A DNA stretch of 64,000 bases from Leucobacter sp. cx-328 (GCF_014530035.1 NZ_JACVMX010000002.1:372001-436000); one strand, 5' to 3'; shown: positions 52,080 through 62,331, numbered from the stretch's first letter. Numbers and translations are program-made. The notes: generated from the letters alone by a model not told the origin.

Positions 52080-54008
52080 ATGAAAAATAATACCTTGCTG
52101 GTCAGCGGCATTGTTGCCGGCCTGATCGGAATGAGCCTCATCCCAGTTGCAGCGCACGCTGAGGTTGTGCAGCAAAACTGTGACGGACTTGAGCGGCTGG
52201 TGTGTTCTGCTGGTCCGGGGGGCATGATTCGGGTCACCAACCCAGCTGACACCTTGGACGAGGGCACGTTGCGTACAGCAATTGCACAGGCGAACGCGTC
52301 ACCCGGGCTCGACGAGATCGTCATCGATGCAGAGCTCAACATCCTGGTGAAGAGTAGGCTGGTCGTCACTGGTGGCGTCATCCTGCGAGGCGAAGGTGCC
52401 GGTGATACTCGCCCTACGATCACACGCGACTATTTGGGAAGCGGCGAATTCTTGCAGTTCGAGGGCCCAGCTTCCCCGGAATTTGTTGTGCAGCTGGACA
52501 ACCTGCAATTGACAGGTTTGCTCGATACAGACGAGGGGATCTATGTAGGTGAGGACGTGCAGCAGTTCGGACTCTATGACAGTTCGCTACAGGGATTCGG
52601 GAGAAGTGGGATTTACCTTCCAGACCCTGATTCGCTTGAGTATTTCATCGTTGACAACAGTGACTTCAGCGACATGGGTCCAGGTGATGCTGTGCTGGAT
52701 TTCCAGGCGGAGGACTTGTATACCGAAGTGCATATTCACAACTCACGCTTCACTGACAACCAGATGACGGCTCTGAACATCGGCTCGACTCTTACCTTTG
52801 AGCCGGGACGGCGATCCTCTGTGCATGTCTCCGGATCCGCATTCCTGCGAAACACTATTCCAGATGAAAACGCTGGTGCAATTTCCATTTTGGGCGTCGA
52901 TGCTGTCTCAGAAGACGGTACTCCCTATGTTCTTGAAGAACCACTTGTACACCTCGAAGGAAACCTCTTTAGAGAGAATTCTGGCGAAGAAGCTGGGGCG
53001 ATCTTTGTGGACAACGTGTACGGCGGAGAGTCCATTGGTGATGGAGGCACAGCCAACGTAGGTGACTTGGTGCTGGTCGAACGCTCCTCATTTGTTGACA
53101 ACGTGGCCACAGGCCAAAACTCGAGTGTAAACGACCTAGCAATACCAAGTGGAGGCATTGAGAGCGACGGAACCGCCGGAGAACGGTGCCCTACACGCCC
53201 AAACATACTGCGGTTGCAGAACAGCACGTTCAGCTCATCAACGGAAATAGGGGTGGCCCTCAGCTTGGAACGCTCGTCATGTGCAGACTATGTGTTCGAA
53301 CATACAACGTTTGTTGGAGCAGGTATCGACGCTGGCTCGGGCGTTAACTCCACTGTTCAACTGACGAACACCGTCATTGACACCGGTGAGCAGCAGCCAA
53401 TCACCATGCATGCCGGTCGTCCAGAAATGGCGATGACTGTTGTCGAGGATCATGTCGCGTATTCGACAGAGCCGACCGACATCCCTGAGCCGGGTGTGTC
53501 AGGGGCTCGTGTGGTCGCGTCGAGTGATGAGCTTGCTCTCGGTGATCTTGAAGAGGTTGCCGTCGATGTTGATGGGTTGCAGTACACCGCTGCCGTGCAT
53601 GTGCCTGGCTTGATTGATCAGGCGGATCCGTTGAGTATTTCAAAGCTCGTCGGTGCGGCGAGTGACTCTGTTGATGCGCGTTTGGCGACTGATCAGCGTG
53701 GTTTGGAGCGGCCGCAGGCCGACCCGGTGAATACGGTCGAGCTGGCAGATATTGGCGCGGTTGAGGCTGTGTTTGCGGAAGCGCCTGTTGACCCGGTCGA
53801 ACCTGTGGACCCGGTTGATCCGGTTAAGCCGGTTGATCCTGTGGTTCCGACGGAGCCGGTTGATACGGCGAAGCCGGTGGGTGGGAAGCCTGTGGCGTTG
53901 GCGGCGACGGGTGTGGTCAATGGTCCGAATCAGTGGATCGCGTTTGGCGCGGTCATGCTGCTTGCCGGTGGCGCGTTGATTGCCAGCCGCCGCCTCGGCC
54001 GCAAGTAG
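52080..54008 (+). CDS. Cell-wall-anchored beta-helix surface protein 3
   Basis: 642 residues, intact. It has a signal peptide ending near AHA-E, LRTAIAQANASPGLDEIVID, beta-helix rungs such as DNSDFSDM and HNSRFTDN, a stalk of PVDPV-type repeats, the LAATG sorting signal, a hydrophobic helix and SRRLGRK. The N-terminal two thirds diverge from paralogue 2 while the C-terminal third is almost identical. GGAG lies before the ATG. Only 48 bp separate it from paralogue 2 and no terminator intervenes, so the two may share a transcript. Confidence 0.87.
   Translation: MKNNTLLVSGIVAGLIGMSLIPVAAHAEVVQQNCDGLERLVCSAGPGGMIRVTNPADTLDEGTLRTAIAQANASPGLDEIVIDAELNILVKSRLVVTGGVILRGEGAGDTRPTITRDYLGSGEFLQFEGPASPEFVVQLDNLQLTGLLDTDEGIYVGEDVQQFGLYDSSLQGFGRSGIYLPDPDSLEYFIVDNSDFSDMGPGDAVLDFQAEDLYTEVHIHNSRFTDNQMTALNIGSTLTFEPGRRSSVHVSGSAFLRNTIPDENAGAISILGVDAVSEDGTPYVLEEPLVHLEGNLFRENSGEEAGAIFVDNVYGGESIGDGGTANVGDLVLVERSSFVDNVATGQNSSVNDLAIPSGGIESDGTAGERCPTRPNILRLQNSTFSSSTEIGVALSLERSSCADYVFEHTTFVGAGIDAGSGVNSTVQLTNTVIDTGEQQPITMHAGRPEMAMTVVEDHVAYSTEPTDIPEPGVSGARVVASSDELALGDLEEVAVDVDGLQYTAAVHVPGLIDQADPLSISKLVGAASDSVDARLATDQRGLERPQADPVNTVELADIGAVEAVFAEAPVDPVEPVDPVDPVKPVDPVVPTEPVDTAKPVGGKPVALAATGVVNGPNQWIAFGAVMLLAGGALIASRRLGRK
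53491..54008 (+). repeat. 518-bp direct repeat, copy 2 (3' end of paralogue 3)
   Basis: Counterpart of 51514-52031. Confidence 0.9.
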
Positions 54009-54032
54009 GCGGGCACTGACAAGGCTGACATA

Positions 54033-54076
54033 CACGTAGAGCGGGCCGGGGCGATTGCCCTGGCCCGCTCTACGTG
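54033..54076. terminator. Bidirectional terminator between surface protein 3 and pstB
   Basis: Perfect 15-bp stem with a 14-nt loop between convergent genes. Confidence 0.88.
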
Positions 54077-54087
54077 ATTCGTACTCG

Positions 54088-54867
54088 TTAGCCGAAACGG
54101 CCCGAGACGTAGTCCTCGGTGGCCTGTACGGAAGGCGTCGAGAAGATCTTTGAGGTGTCGTCGAATTCGATGAGCTTGCCCGGCTTGCCGGTGCCCGCAA
54201 TGTTGAAGAACGCGGTGCGGTCGGAGACGCGTGACGCCTGCTGCATGTTGTGAGTCACAATGACGATCGTGTAGTCCTTCTTCAGGTCATCGATGAGGTC
54301 CTCAATTGCGAGCGTCGAGATCGGGTCGAGCGCCGAGCACGGCTCATCCATGAGGAGCACTTCTGGCGAAACCGCGATCGCACGAGCAATGCAGAGGCGC
54401 TGCTGCTGGCCACCTGAAAGGCCCGAGCCGGGCTTGTCGAGGCGGTCCTTGACCTCGTTCCAGAGATTTGCGCCCTGCAGCGACTTCTCCACGAGGTCGT
54501 CAGCATCGGTGCGTGAGATCTTGCGGTTGTTGAGATTCACGCCAGCAAGTACGTTTTCGCGGATCGACATCGTCGGGAACGGGTTCGGACGCTGGAAGAC
54601 CATGCCAACCTGGCGACGAACAAGTACGGGGTCGACGCCGGGGCCGTAGAGATCTTCACCGTCGAGCAGCACCTCGCCCTCGACGCGTGCGCCGGGGATC
54701 GCCTCGTGCATGCGGTTGAGCGTGCGGAGGAAGGTGGACTTGCCACAGCCCGAGGGACCGATGAACGCGGTCACGCTGCGGGGCTCGATGTTCATGGTTA
54801 CGCCTTCAACAGCGAGGAACTTCGAGTAGTACACGTTGAGATCTGAGACTTCGATGCGCTTCGACAT
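54088..54867 (-). CDS. pstB: Phosphate ABC transporter ATP-binding protein
   Basis: 259-residue ABC ATPase powering high-affinity phosphate import. Walker A is GPSGCGKST, the signature is [14 protein letters not shown], Walker B is [13 protein letters not shown], and the switch His is in VTHNMQQA. PstB-specific [12 protein letters not shown] is present. The ATG at 54867 is the conserved start; the longer frame runs into the pstA gap. Last gene of pstSCAB. Confidence 0.97.
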   Translation of the reverse strand: MSKRIEVSDLNVYYSKFLAVEGVTMNIEPRSVTAFIGPSGCGKSTFLRTLNRMHEAIPGARVEGEVLLDGEDLYGPGVDPVLVRRQVGMVFQRPNPFPTMSIRENVLAGVNLNNRKISRTDADDLVEKSLQGANLWNEVKDRLDKPGSGLSGGQQQRLCIARAIAVSPEVLLMDEPCSALDPISTLAIEDLIDDLKKDYTIVIVTHNMQQASRVSDRTAFFNIAGTGKPGKLIEFDDTSKIFSTPSVQATEDYVSGRFG

Positions 54868-54902
54868 GGTGTTGTCTTTCGTTTCTGGGAGTCGGTGGAA
54901 GA

Positions 54903-55982
54903 TTAGCGGCCGAACGACGGCGAGAAGTATCGCGCGATCAGTCGGGCAATGAGGTTGAGCGCCATCACGATGAGGATGAGGAGCAGGGCGGCAGCCCATG
55001 CGCGCTCGAGGAATGCCCACGCAGGGTTACCCTGGTTCGCGAACTGCGTGTACACGTAGACCGGCAGTGACTGCATGCGGTCTTGGAACAGGTTGTAGTT
55101 CATCGAAGCGGTGAAACCGGCGGTGATGAGCAGGGGTGCAGTTTCGCCGATGACGCGTGAGATCGAAAGCATGACGCCGGTCGTGATACCCGCGATCGAG
55201 GTCGGCAAGACGACCTTCAAGATCGTGCGCCACTTCGGTACGCCGAGGGCGTAGGAGGCCTCACGCAGTTCGTTGGGAACGAGGCGCAGCATCTCCTCGC
55301 TCGAACGCACAACGACCGGAATCATGAGCACTGCAAGCGCGACGGCGCCGATGATGCCCATGCGAACGCCAGGTCCGAGGATGAGCGCGAAGAGTGCGTA
55401 CGCGAATAGGCCGGCAACGATCGAAGGGATACCAGTCATGACATCTACGAGGAACGTGATGGTCTTCGCGAGCTTTCCACGGCCGTACTCGACGAGGTAG
55501 ATCGAGGTGAGCAAGCCAAGCGGAACCGAAATGATGGTCGCTGCAAGCGTGATGAGCAGCGTGCCGATCATTGCGTGGAGTGCGCCGCCGCCCTCACCGG
55601 TGACGTTACGCATCGAAGAGTTGAAGAACTCAGCGTCCATGCGGCCGATGCCGTTCGAGATCACAGTGATTGACACTGAGACCAGGGGCACCATTGCGAC
55701 GATGAACGCGCTCGTGACGAGTGCAGTAACGAAGCGATCTTTCGCCTGACGATTGCCCTCAACGGAGGCCGAGAGGACGGTGATGACCACCATGTAGATG
55801 ATGGCGCCGACGATCGCGGTACCGACGAGCGAGAAGGCGGATCCGCCAGCCACTGCGAGCAACGCGAAGAGCCCGGCCGAAGCGAGGAAAGACGCAGCCA
55901 GGGTGATCCACGGGGTGCGCTTTGAGAGGCGGTTGCCGGCGAGCGTGGAGCCCTGCGAAATGGGACGAACGGTGATTGCCAT
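54903..55982 (-). CDS. pstA: Phosphate ABC transporter permease PstA
   Basis: 359-residue permease with six or more helices and the EAA loop in [20 protein letters not shown]. The N-terminus is about 60 residues longer than in Escherichia coli, as usual in actinobacteria. It starts 2 bp after the pstC stop. Confidence 0.95.
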   Translation of the reverse strand: MAITVRPISQGSTLAGNRLSKRTPWITLAASFLASAGLFALLAVAGGSAFSLVGTAIVGAIIYMVVITVLSASVEGNRQAKDRFVTALVTSAFIVAMVPLVSVSITVISNGIGRMDAEFFNSSMRNVTGEGGGALHAMIGTLLITLAATIISVPLGLLTSIYLVEYGRGKLAKTITFLVDVMTGIPSIVAGLFAYALFALILGPGVRMGIIGAVALAVLMIPVVVRSSEEMLRLVPNELREASYALGVPKWRTILKVVLPTSIAGITTGVMLSISRVIGETAPLLITAGFTASMNYNLFQDRMQSLPVYVYTQFANQGNPAWAFLERAWAAALLLILIVMALNLIARLIARYFSPSFGR

Positions 55983-55984
55983 GG

Positions 55985-56923
55985 TTAGTTAGCTCCGTTG
56001 AACTCGGCGCGACGGCTTACGATCCAGCGCGCGAGGGCGTTCACGAGGAAGGTCACGATGAAGAGGATGAGACCGGTCGCGATGAGGATGTTCACGTTCT
56101 GGCCGTAGGCCTCGGGGAACGTGAGCGCAATGTTCGCGGCGATCGTTGAGGGGTTCTCGGAGGTGAGGAGCTTGAAGCTCACAATGCCGGTGGCCGAGAG
56201 GACCATTGCGACTGCCATGGTTTCGCCAAGTGCACGACCGAGGCCGAGCATTGCCGCGGAAACGATGCCCGAGCGGCCGAAGGGCAGCACTGCGAGGCGA
56301 ATCATTTCCCAGCGGGTCGCGCCGAGCGCGAGTGCCGCTTCCTCGTGGAGCTTGGGCGCCTGGAGGAAGATTTCTCGGCAGATCGCGGTCATGATCGGCA
56401 AGATCATTACTGCGAGAACGATTGCTGCCGTCAGGATTGTGCGGCCGGTGCCAGTTACGACGCCGCCGAAGAGCGGGATCCAGCCGAGGTTGTCGTTCAG
56501 CCACGCGTAGACCGGCTGCAGCGCCGGAGCGAGCACGCCGATGCCCCACAGGCCGTACACGACGCTCGGAACCGCCGCCAGAAGGTCAACGATGTAGCCG
56601 AGCACCGATGCGAGCTTGCGGGGTGCGTAGTGCGAGATGAAGAGCGCGATACCGATCGCGATTGGGAGAGCGATCGCGAGCGCGAGAGCGGCTGCCCAGA
56701 TCGTGCCGAAGACGAGCGGTCCGACGTACGCCCAGAAGTTGCTGTCGATGAGTGACGCAGTCTGGTCGGTCGCGACGAAGGCTGGCAGGCTCTGCACGAT
56801 CAGGAAGATCGCGACGGCTGCGAGCGTGACCAGGATCATGCTGCCAGCGAAGACAGCGGATCGTGAGAACACGCGGTCGCCGCGGCTGAGAACCGGTCGT
56901 GGCGCTTTGGTAGTGGCAGTCAC
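55985..56923 (-). CDS. pstC: Phosphate ABC transporter permease PstC
   Basis: 312-residue permease. The EAA loop is in QAPKLHEEAALALGATRWEM and the first periplasmic region has LIDSNFWAYVGPLVFGT. The GTG at 56923 (VTATTKAPRP) is preferred; the longer ATG frame adds residues unlike the family. Confidence 0.95.
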   Translation of the reverse strand: MTATTKAPRPVLSRGDRVFSRSAVFAGSMILVTLAAVAIFLIVQSLPAFVATDQTASLIDSNFWAYVGPLVFGTIWAAALALAIALPIAIGIALFISHYAPRKLASVLGYIVDLLAAVPSVVYGLWGIGVLAPALQPVYAWLNDNLGWIPLFGGVVTGTGRTILTAAIVLAVMILPIMTAICREIFLQAPKLHEEAALALGATRWEMIRLAVLPFGRSGIVSAAMLGLGRALGETMAVAMVLSATGIVSFKLLTSENPSTIAANIALTFPEAYGQNVNILIATGLILFIVTFLVNALARWIVSRRAEFNGAN

Positions 56924-57067
56924 TGGGTGGGTGCCCTTCGAAGATGTGCGGGTCAAAAGTGTGAATGGAGCGTATCGCACGGAAGTCGGAGACCCGCGTT
57001 CTGGTGTAATCTGAGGCGGTTTTGCCTAGATATGAACGCGGATCCCCGACCCTGGGTGCGAAGCGAT

Positions 57068-58159
57068 TTAGCTGATTGCGTCGATCGCGGGCTGAACCTT
57101 CGAGCGAAGGTCTGCGGTGATCGGGGCGCTGCCCGACGAGGTCGCAGCGTCCTGCTGGCCCTCTTCGCTCACGATGTAGTTGAAGTACGACTTCACGAGT
57201 TCAGCGTTTGCGGGGTCTGCGTACTTTTCGCAACCGACGAGGTAGCTGACGAGAACGATCGGGTAGACGCCTGCCTCTGACGAGGTACGGTCGAGCTTGA
57301 TCGCGATGTCGTGATCGCCGCGGCCCTCTTCGACGGGCGAAGCGTCAACGATTGCTGCTGCAGCCTCGGGGCTGTATGCCACGTAGTCGCTGCCAACCTT
57401 GATCTCGACGGTGCCGAGGTCGCCAGCACGCGATGCGTCTGCGTAACCGATGGTGCCAACACCGTTGGTGACTGCGTCAACGACACCAGAGGTGCCCTGT
57501 GCGCCCTCGCCACCGAGCTCGGTGGGCCACTCTTCGATTGAGCCTACGGTCCAGTCAGCGGGTGCTGCTGCCTCGAGGTACTCGGTGAAGTTACCGGTGG
57601 TGCCCGACTTGTCCGAGCGGTGCACTGCGCTGATGTTTGCGTCAGGCAGGGTCACGCCGGGGTTCTGGTCGGCGATTGCCGGGTCGTTCCACTTGGTGAT
57701 CGAGCCCGAGAAGATCTTGGCGACGGTCGAAGCGTCGAGCTTGAGCGAGTCAACACCGTCGAGGTTGAAGATGAGCGCGATCGGCGAGATGTATGCCGGG
57801 AACTCAACGATGCCCGAGTCAGGTGCGCAGGAGCCGAAGGGGCCTGCCGCGATCTCGTCGGTCTTGAATGCGCGGTCCGAGCCAGCGAACGACGATGCGC
57901 CCTGCTGGAAGGTCTCGCGGCCTGCGCCCGAGCCGGTCGGATCGTAGTTCACGGTGACGGCCGAGTTGGCGGTCTGGAAAGCTGCGATCCAGCCTTCCTG
58001 GGCGGATCCCTGCGACGATGCGCCTGCACCGATGATCTCGCCCGACAGGTTCGACTCGGCGGGAGCGGTCGAACCGGATTCATTTGCCGCGCACGAGGTC
58101 AGTGCGAGTGCAGCGGCGCCGCTGACAATTGCGGCCTTGGTCAGAGCTGAAAGCTTCAC
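57068..58159 (-). CDS. pstS: Phosphate-binding lipoprotein PstS
   Basis: 363-residue periplasmic-type phosphate receptor tethered by a lipid. It has lipobox ALTSC, then GAGASSQGSAQEGW and DPTGSGAGRETF for the phosphate pocket and VHRSDKSGTTGNFTEYL in the second lobe. The start GTG at 58159 fits the signal peptide. It leads the operon and has a PHO box about 100 bp upstream. Confidence 0.96.
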   Translation of the reverse strand: MKLSALTKAAIVSGAAALALTSCAANESGSTAPAESNLSGEIIGAGASSQGSAQEGWIAAFQTANSAVTVNYDPTGSGAGRETFQQGASSFAGSDRAFKTDEIAAGPFGSCAPDSGIVEFPAYISPIALIFNLDGVDSLKLDASTVAKIFSGSITKWNDPAIADQNPGVTLPDANISAVHRSDKSGTTGNFTEYLEAAAPADWTVGSIEEWPTELGGEGAQGTSGVVDAVTNGVGTIGYADASRAGDLGTVEIKVGSDYVAYSPEAAAAIVDASPVEEGRGDHDIAIKLDRTSSEAGVYPIVLVSYLVGCEKYADPANAELVKSYFNYIVSEEGQQDAATSSGSAPITADLRSKVQPAIDAIS

Positions 58160-58255
58160 CGTAGATTCATCCCGTCTGGAGAAGTATCGTAATTTGGTGC
58201 GACCGGAATTGGCCACATCTCTACGGTAGAAAGCTTGAGTGACCGCGGGGATGCC

Positions 58256-58298
58256 ACAAAGTGAACAGCGGGTGAACGAACGCACTGACTCTGTGAAC
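58256..58298 (-). promoter_or_regulatory. PHO box upstream of pstS
   Basis: On the minus strand GTTCACC (58277-58271) and GTTCAC (58266-58261) are spaced 11 bp apart, with a third GTTCAC at 58298-58293. These direct repeats match the PhoP binding site known from Streptomyces, so the operon is probably induced under phosphate limitation. Confidence 0.8.
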
Positions 58299-58325
58299 TG
58301 CGTCTTCACCGAGCAGGTGCAAACA

Positions 58326-59288
58326 TTACAACTTCACGGGGTATGTTTCGACGCTCAAGATGCCGGCGCCTGGATTCTGCTTCGAAAAATGGAACACCGA
58401 GAAGGCGCCTGGTGGTAGCGCGGCGGCTTCCTGCAGGTAGCGGCCAGGCAGACTGCCGGTTGCGAGTGCGAGCTCACGGATCGCGTCAGGCAGTACCGGT
58501 CGGTGCGTGCAGATGAGCGCATTGCGAGTCTTGCGAACAATCTTGCCGATGACCGCGCGAAGCTCGGTGAGGTCGCCCGCCTCCCACGCTTCCTGGCTGA
58601 GGCCGTCTTTCTCGCGCACCCGCTTGCCAAGGTGTGCTGCGAGTGGTGCTACGGTCTGCAAGCACCGTGTTGCCGTCGACGAAATCAGTCGTTTCGGCGC
58701 GAACGGCTGCAGAATCGCGACGAGCTTCTCTGCTTGTTCTTCGCCGGCGGGCGCAAGAGGGCGTTGATGATCAATTGGGAATGCCTCCCCGCGAGGTTCT
58801 GCTTTCGCGTGGCGGAGCAGAATCACCGAGAAGGTATCGAACGCGTTTCGTGCGACGAGCTTCAAGAAGACGCTGTAGAGGTCTCGGTCTGCCGGGTAGG
58901 TAAGGCGCTCGCTCACCTGCTCTGCGGGCAACCATTCGAGCGCTTCGACTTCGCTGTTCGGGCGGAAGGTTGACGCCTGCACGGCCGAGTCAGTGACCTC
59001 GGCTGCCCAGTACTGCACCGTCTTCACCTGCTTGGGGTCTTTTTTAGACAGCGGGTACTGGATAGTGCCTAGGTTGACACCGAGGCCGACCCTGAGGCCG
59101 GTCTCTTCGAGAGTCTCGCGTACCGCGGCCTCCGGCATGCCCTCACCTGGGTCAAGCTTGCCCTTTGGGAACGAAATATCGCGCTGCTTCGTGCGGTGAA
59201 TGAGCAGCACCATGATCTGCTCGACACCGTGCTCGTCGGTGACGCGTCGCCAGCAGACTGTGCCCGCCGCGAAGAGTGACTTACTCAA
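58326..59288 (-). CDS. mutT1: Two-domain Nudix hydrolase / histidine phosphatase (MutT1-like)
   Basis: 320 residues. The N-terminal Nudix domain has GEGMPEAAVRETLEETGL, and the C-terminal SixA-like histidine phosphatase has LLRHAKAE and later CTHRPVLP. This is the mycobacterial MutT1 layout, which cleans oxidised nucleotides or diadenosine polyphosphates. The start is TTG after GGAGGAACCG and overlaps the ppk stop, so translation is coupled. Confidence 0.9.
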   Translation of the reverse strand: MSKSLFAAGTVCWRRVTDEHGVEQIMVLLIHRTKQRDISFPKGKLDPGEGMPEAAVRETLEETGLRVGLGVNLGTIQYPLSKKDPKQVKTVQYWAAEVTDSAVQASTFRPNSEVEALEWLPAEQVSERLTYPADRDLYSVFLKLVARNAFDTFSVILLRHAKAEPRGEAFPIDHQRPLAPAGEEQAEKLVAILQPFAPKRLISSTATRCLQTVAPLAAHLGKRVREKDGLSQEAWEAGDLTELRAVIGKIVRKTRNALICTHRPVLPDAIRELALATGSLPGRYLQEAAALPPGAFSVFHFSKQNPGAGILSVETYPVKL

Positions 59289-61411
59289 CGGTTCCTCCGA
59301 TCGCGCGCCTCCGTACGGTCGATCATGACTAGGTCTTGGAGATCGGGGAGCGGTTCGCCCTCTTCGCTCACCACACGGCGGTCCCAGCTGCCGTCAGACA
59401 GCATGCGCCACGAGGAAACCTCGTCGCTAAATGCGAACTCGAAGAAACGGTCGATACGAGCGAGGTGCTCTCGCTCTGCGATGCGAACGAGTACCTCGAT
59501 GCGACGGTCGAGGTTGCGGTGCATCAGGTCAGCGCTGCCAATGTAGACCTCGCGGTCGCCGTTGTTTTCGAACGCGTAGATGCGTGAGTGCTCGAGGTAG
59601 CGGCCGAGTACTGAGCGCACCTGGATGTTCTCGGACAGACCAGGGACGCCCGCGCGAATAGAACAGATGCCGCGAATCCACACTTCGATGGGTACGCCCG
59701 CCTTGCTCGCGCGGTACAGCGCGTCAATGATCTGCTCGTCGACCATCGAGTTCGCTTTGAACTTGATGCCGCTTGGCAGGCCAGCGCGCGCGTTCTCGGT
59801 TTCACGCTCGATACGTTCGAGCAGGCCAGTGCGCAGCTGCAGGGGTGCGACGAGGAGCCGGTTGTAGTCTGTCTCGATTGCGTAGCCCGAAAGTACATTG
59901 AAGAGCTTCGTGACGTCACGACCGACCTCGGGAGACGAGGTGAACAGGCCGAAGTCTTCGTAGATGCGGCTCGTCTTGGGGTTGTAGTTGCCCGTTCCGA
60001 TGTGACAGTAGTGAGTGAGTTTGCCGGCTTCTTCACGAATGACGTGAACGAGCTTGCAGTGGGTCTTGAGGCCGACGATGCCGTAGACCACGTGCACGCC
60101 CGCCTGCTCGAGCTTGCGTGCCCAGGTGATATTCGCTTCTTCGTCAAAGCGAGCCTTCACTTCAACTAGTGCGAGAACCTGCTTGCCTGCCTCTGCCGCC
60201 TTGATGAGCGATGCAACAATTGGGCTGTCGCCCGAAGTTCGGTAGAGGGTCTGCTTAATTGCGAGCACATCGGGGTCGGTCGCCGCCTGCTCAATGAACG
60301 CCTGCACGCTCGTCGCAAATGACTCGTATGGGTGGTGCACGAGCACCTCGCGACGTGCGATTGCGGCAAACGTGTCGGGCTTCTCGCTCGGTGAGCTGGT
60401 ACGGAACTTCGGATGCGTCACAGGGATGTGCGGCGTGAACTTCAGGTCAGGGCGCGGAATGCTGGTGAGCGCAAAGAGACCTGAGAGGTCGAGCGGCGCG
60501 GGCAGCACGTAGACCTGCTCGGGGTCGATGTCGAACTCGCGCTTCAGCAGGTCGAGGGTGGCCTCGTCCATGTCGTCCGAGATCTCGAGACGGATGGGCG
60601 GGCCAAAGCGGCGGCGCAGGAGCTCCTTCTCGAGCGCCTGGATGAGGTTCTCCGTCTCATCTTCTTCAATCTCGACGTCTTCGTTGCGGGTGACGCGGAA
60701 GACATGGTGGTCCATGACCTCCATGCCAGGGAAGAGTCCGTCGAGCTGGTTCGCAATGAGCGCCTCAAGCGGGATGAAGCGCACATTGTCTTCGGTCTCG
60801 CGACGGTCAACGCGGACGTACCGCGGGATCATCTGCGGCACCTTCAGACGCGCAAACTCGACCTTGTCGGTGCGCGGGTTGAAGACGCGAATCGACAGGT
60901 TCAGCGCGCGGCCCGAAATATACGGGAACGGGTGCGCAGGGTCGACCGCGAGCGGCATGAGGACGGGGTAGATGTGGTGCTCGTAGTAGTCCTTCAGCAC
61001 CACGCGATCAGCCGAGTCGAGGCTCTGCCAATCGACGATGCGGACGCCAGCTGCGGCAAGCTCGGGCTTGATGACCTCTGAGTAGCAGCGTGCGTGACGC
61101 TTCTGCAGCTCGTAGGCGGTATTGATGATGTCTGCGAGGACCTCAGTGGGTGCGCGACCCACATTGGTCGGCACTGCAAGGCCGGTGACGATGCGGCGCT
61201 TGAGACCTGCGACGCGCACCATGAAGAACTCGTCGAGATTCGACGCGAAAATGGCGAGGAAGTTGGCGCGCTCGAGGAGCGGCACCGAGGGGTCTTCAGC
61301 GAGCTCAAGCACGCGCTGATTGAATGCGAGCCAGCTGAGTTCGCGATCGATGTATCGATCTGCGGGCAGCGGCTCTTCGAAGCCTTCGATGGTGGGCGTA
61401 TCTTCGCTCAT
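59285..61411 (-). CDS. ppk: Polyphosphate kinase 1
   Basis: 708-residue enzyme that polymerises the ATP gamma-phosphate into polyphosphate. The N-terminal domain is RELSWLAFNQRVLELA...NLDEFFMVRV and the catalytic core is KTHCKLVHVIREE (autophosphorylated His region) and HIGTGNYNPKTSRIYEDFGL. The ATG at 61411 is chosen; an ATG 9 bp upstream is possible. The link to pst and mutT1 suits phosphate storage. Confidence 0.96.
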   Translation of the reverse strand: MSEDTPTIEGFEEPLPADRYIDRELSWLAFNQRVLELAEDPSVPLLERANFLAIFASNLDEFFMVRVAGLKRRIVTGLAVPTNVGRAPTEVLADIINTAYELQKRHARCYSEVIKPELAAAGVRIVDWQSLDSADRVVLKDYYEHHIYPVLMPLAVDPAHPFPYISGRALNLSIRVFNPRTDKVEFARLKVPQMIPRYVRVDRRETEDNVRFIPLEALIANQLDGLFPGMEVMDHHVFRVTRNEDVEIEEDETENLIQALEKELLRRRFGPPIRLEISDDMDEATLDLLKREFDIDPEQVYVLPAPLDLSGLFALTSIPRPDLKFTPHIPVTHPKFRTSSPSEKPDTFAAIARREVLVHHPYESFATSVQAFIEQAATDPDVLAIKQTLYRTSGDSPIVASLIKAAEAGKQVLALVEVKARFDEEANITWARKLEQAGVHVVYGIVGLKTHCKLVHVIREEAGKLTHYCHIGTGNYNPKTSRIYEDFGLFTSSPEVGRDVTKLFNVLSGYAIETDYNRLLVAPLQLRTGLLERIERETENARAGLPSGIKFKANSMVDEQIIDALYRASKAGVPIEVWIRGICSIRAGVPGLSENIQVRSVLGRYLEHSRIYAFENNGDREVYIGSADLMHRNLDRRIEVLVRIAEREHLARIDRFFEFAFSDEVSSWRMLSDGSWDRRVVSEEGEPLPDLQDLVMIDRTEARDRRNR

Positions 61412-61428
61412 AGTTCCCATTCTTACAG

Positions 61429-62331
61429 TTAGTGGGTCGCGGGGCGTAGCCATTGCGCAGATCGTGCCGCAACGGTGAAGCCATTGCGCTCGTACAGCTT
61501 GACGGCGCGAGTGTTCTCACCGTCGACGTACAGTGACACAGACTTTGGGTTGTGCGTGCGCATGTGCGCAAGCGTCTGATCGAGGAGTACGCGGCCAAGG
61601 CCACGGCCGGCCGCAGCAGGCGCCATACCCAGAGCGTAGAGCTCGGTGTCTGGCGCACCACCAGCGGGGTCACCAACAGTCTTCACCCAGCCGTACCCGG
61701 CAAGACCCGCAACACCCTCGGCCTCAAGCAAGAACAGCTCCGACGCATCAAACCAGGGCTCTTCGATCATGCGGGCAAAGTCTGAGACGGTAATGCGGCC
61801 CTGCTCAGGGTGGGACGCAAACGCCGCGGCGTTCACTGTCACCCAGGCGTTTGCATCGGTATCACTTGTCGGGTCAAGCGTGCGCAGGCTCGTGGCCTCG
61901 GGCAGCGCAGGATAGGCGGTGGGCAACATCGCTGGGTCGAGAGACATACGCAGTAGCGTGCGCACCGGGGTGAAACCCTTGCTCGACAAAATCTCTTCGG
62001 CATCAGGCTGTGAGCCATGCACCCAGACGCGGATCGCTTCTGTCACCCCAGTCAACATGCCATTCGCGAGCGCGGTACCGACACCATGCCGGCGCTGCTC
62101 TGGAAGTACAACGACGTCGAGCTCACCCTCGCCGAGAATGCCGAAGCCGATCGCATCTGCACCGACCTCGATCGCTAGGAAAAGCTCACGAGCCCCAGAT
62201 TCTGCCGCGATGAACGCTTGGTCGGAAACCGGGGGAGTGCCATCAAACGTTTCTGCTGCAGCCGCGATGGAGCGGGCCGTGCGCACGCCTGAAACGAGGT
62301 CTTTCTGCGAAACGACGGTAAGCGTGAACAT
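61429..62331 (-). CDS. mshD: Mycothiol synthase
   Basis: 300-residue tandem-GNAT enzyme that acetylates Cys-GlcN-Ins in the last step of mycothiol synthesis. The second GNAT domain reads AAGRGLGRVLLDQTLAHM and SLYVDGENTRAVKLYERNGF, characteristic of MshD. GGAGGAG precedes the ATG. Its presence confirms an actinobacterial host that uses mycothiol. It is 17 bp from the ppk start. Confidence 0.94.
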   Translation of the reverse strand: MFTLTVVSQKDLVSGVRTARSIAAAAETFDGTPPVSDQAFIAAESGARELFLAIEVGADAIGFGILGEGELDVVVLPEQRRHGVGTALANGMLTGVTEAIRVWVHGSQPDAEEILSSKGFTPVRTLLRMSLDPAMLPTAYPALPEATSLRTLDPTSDTDANAWVTVNAAAFASHPEQGRITVSDFARMIEEPWFDASELFLLEAEGVAGLAGYGWVKTVGDPAGGAPDTELYALGMAPAAAGRGLGRVLLDQTLAHMRTHNPKSVSLYVDGENTRAVKLYERNGFTVAARSAQWLRPATH

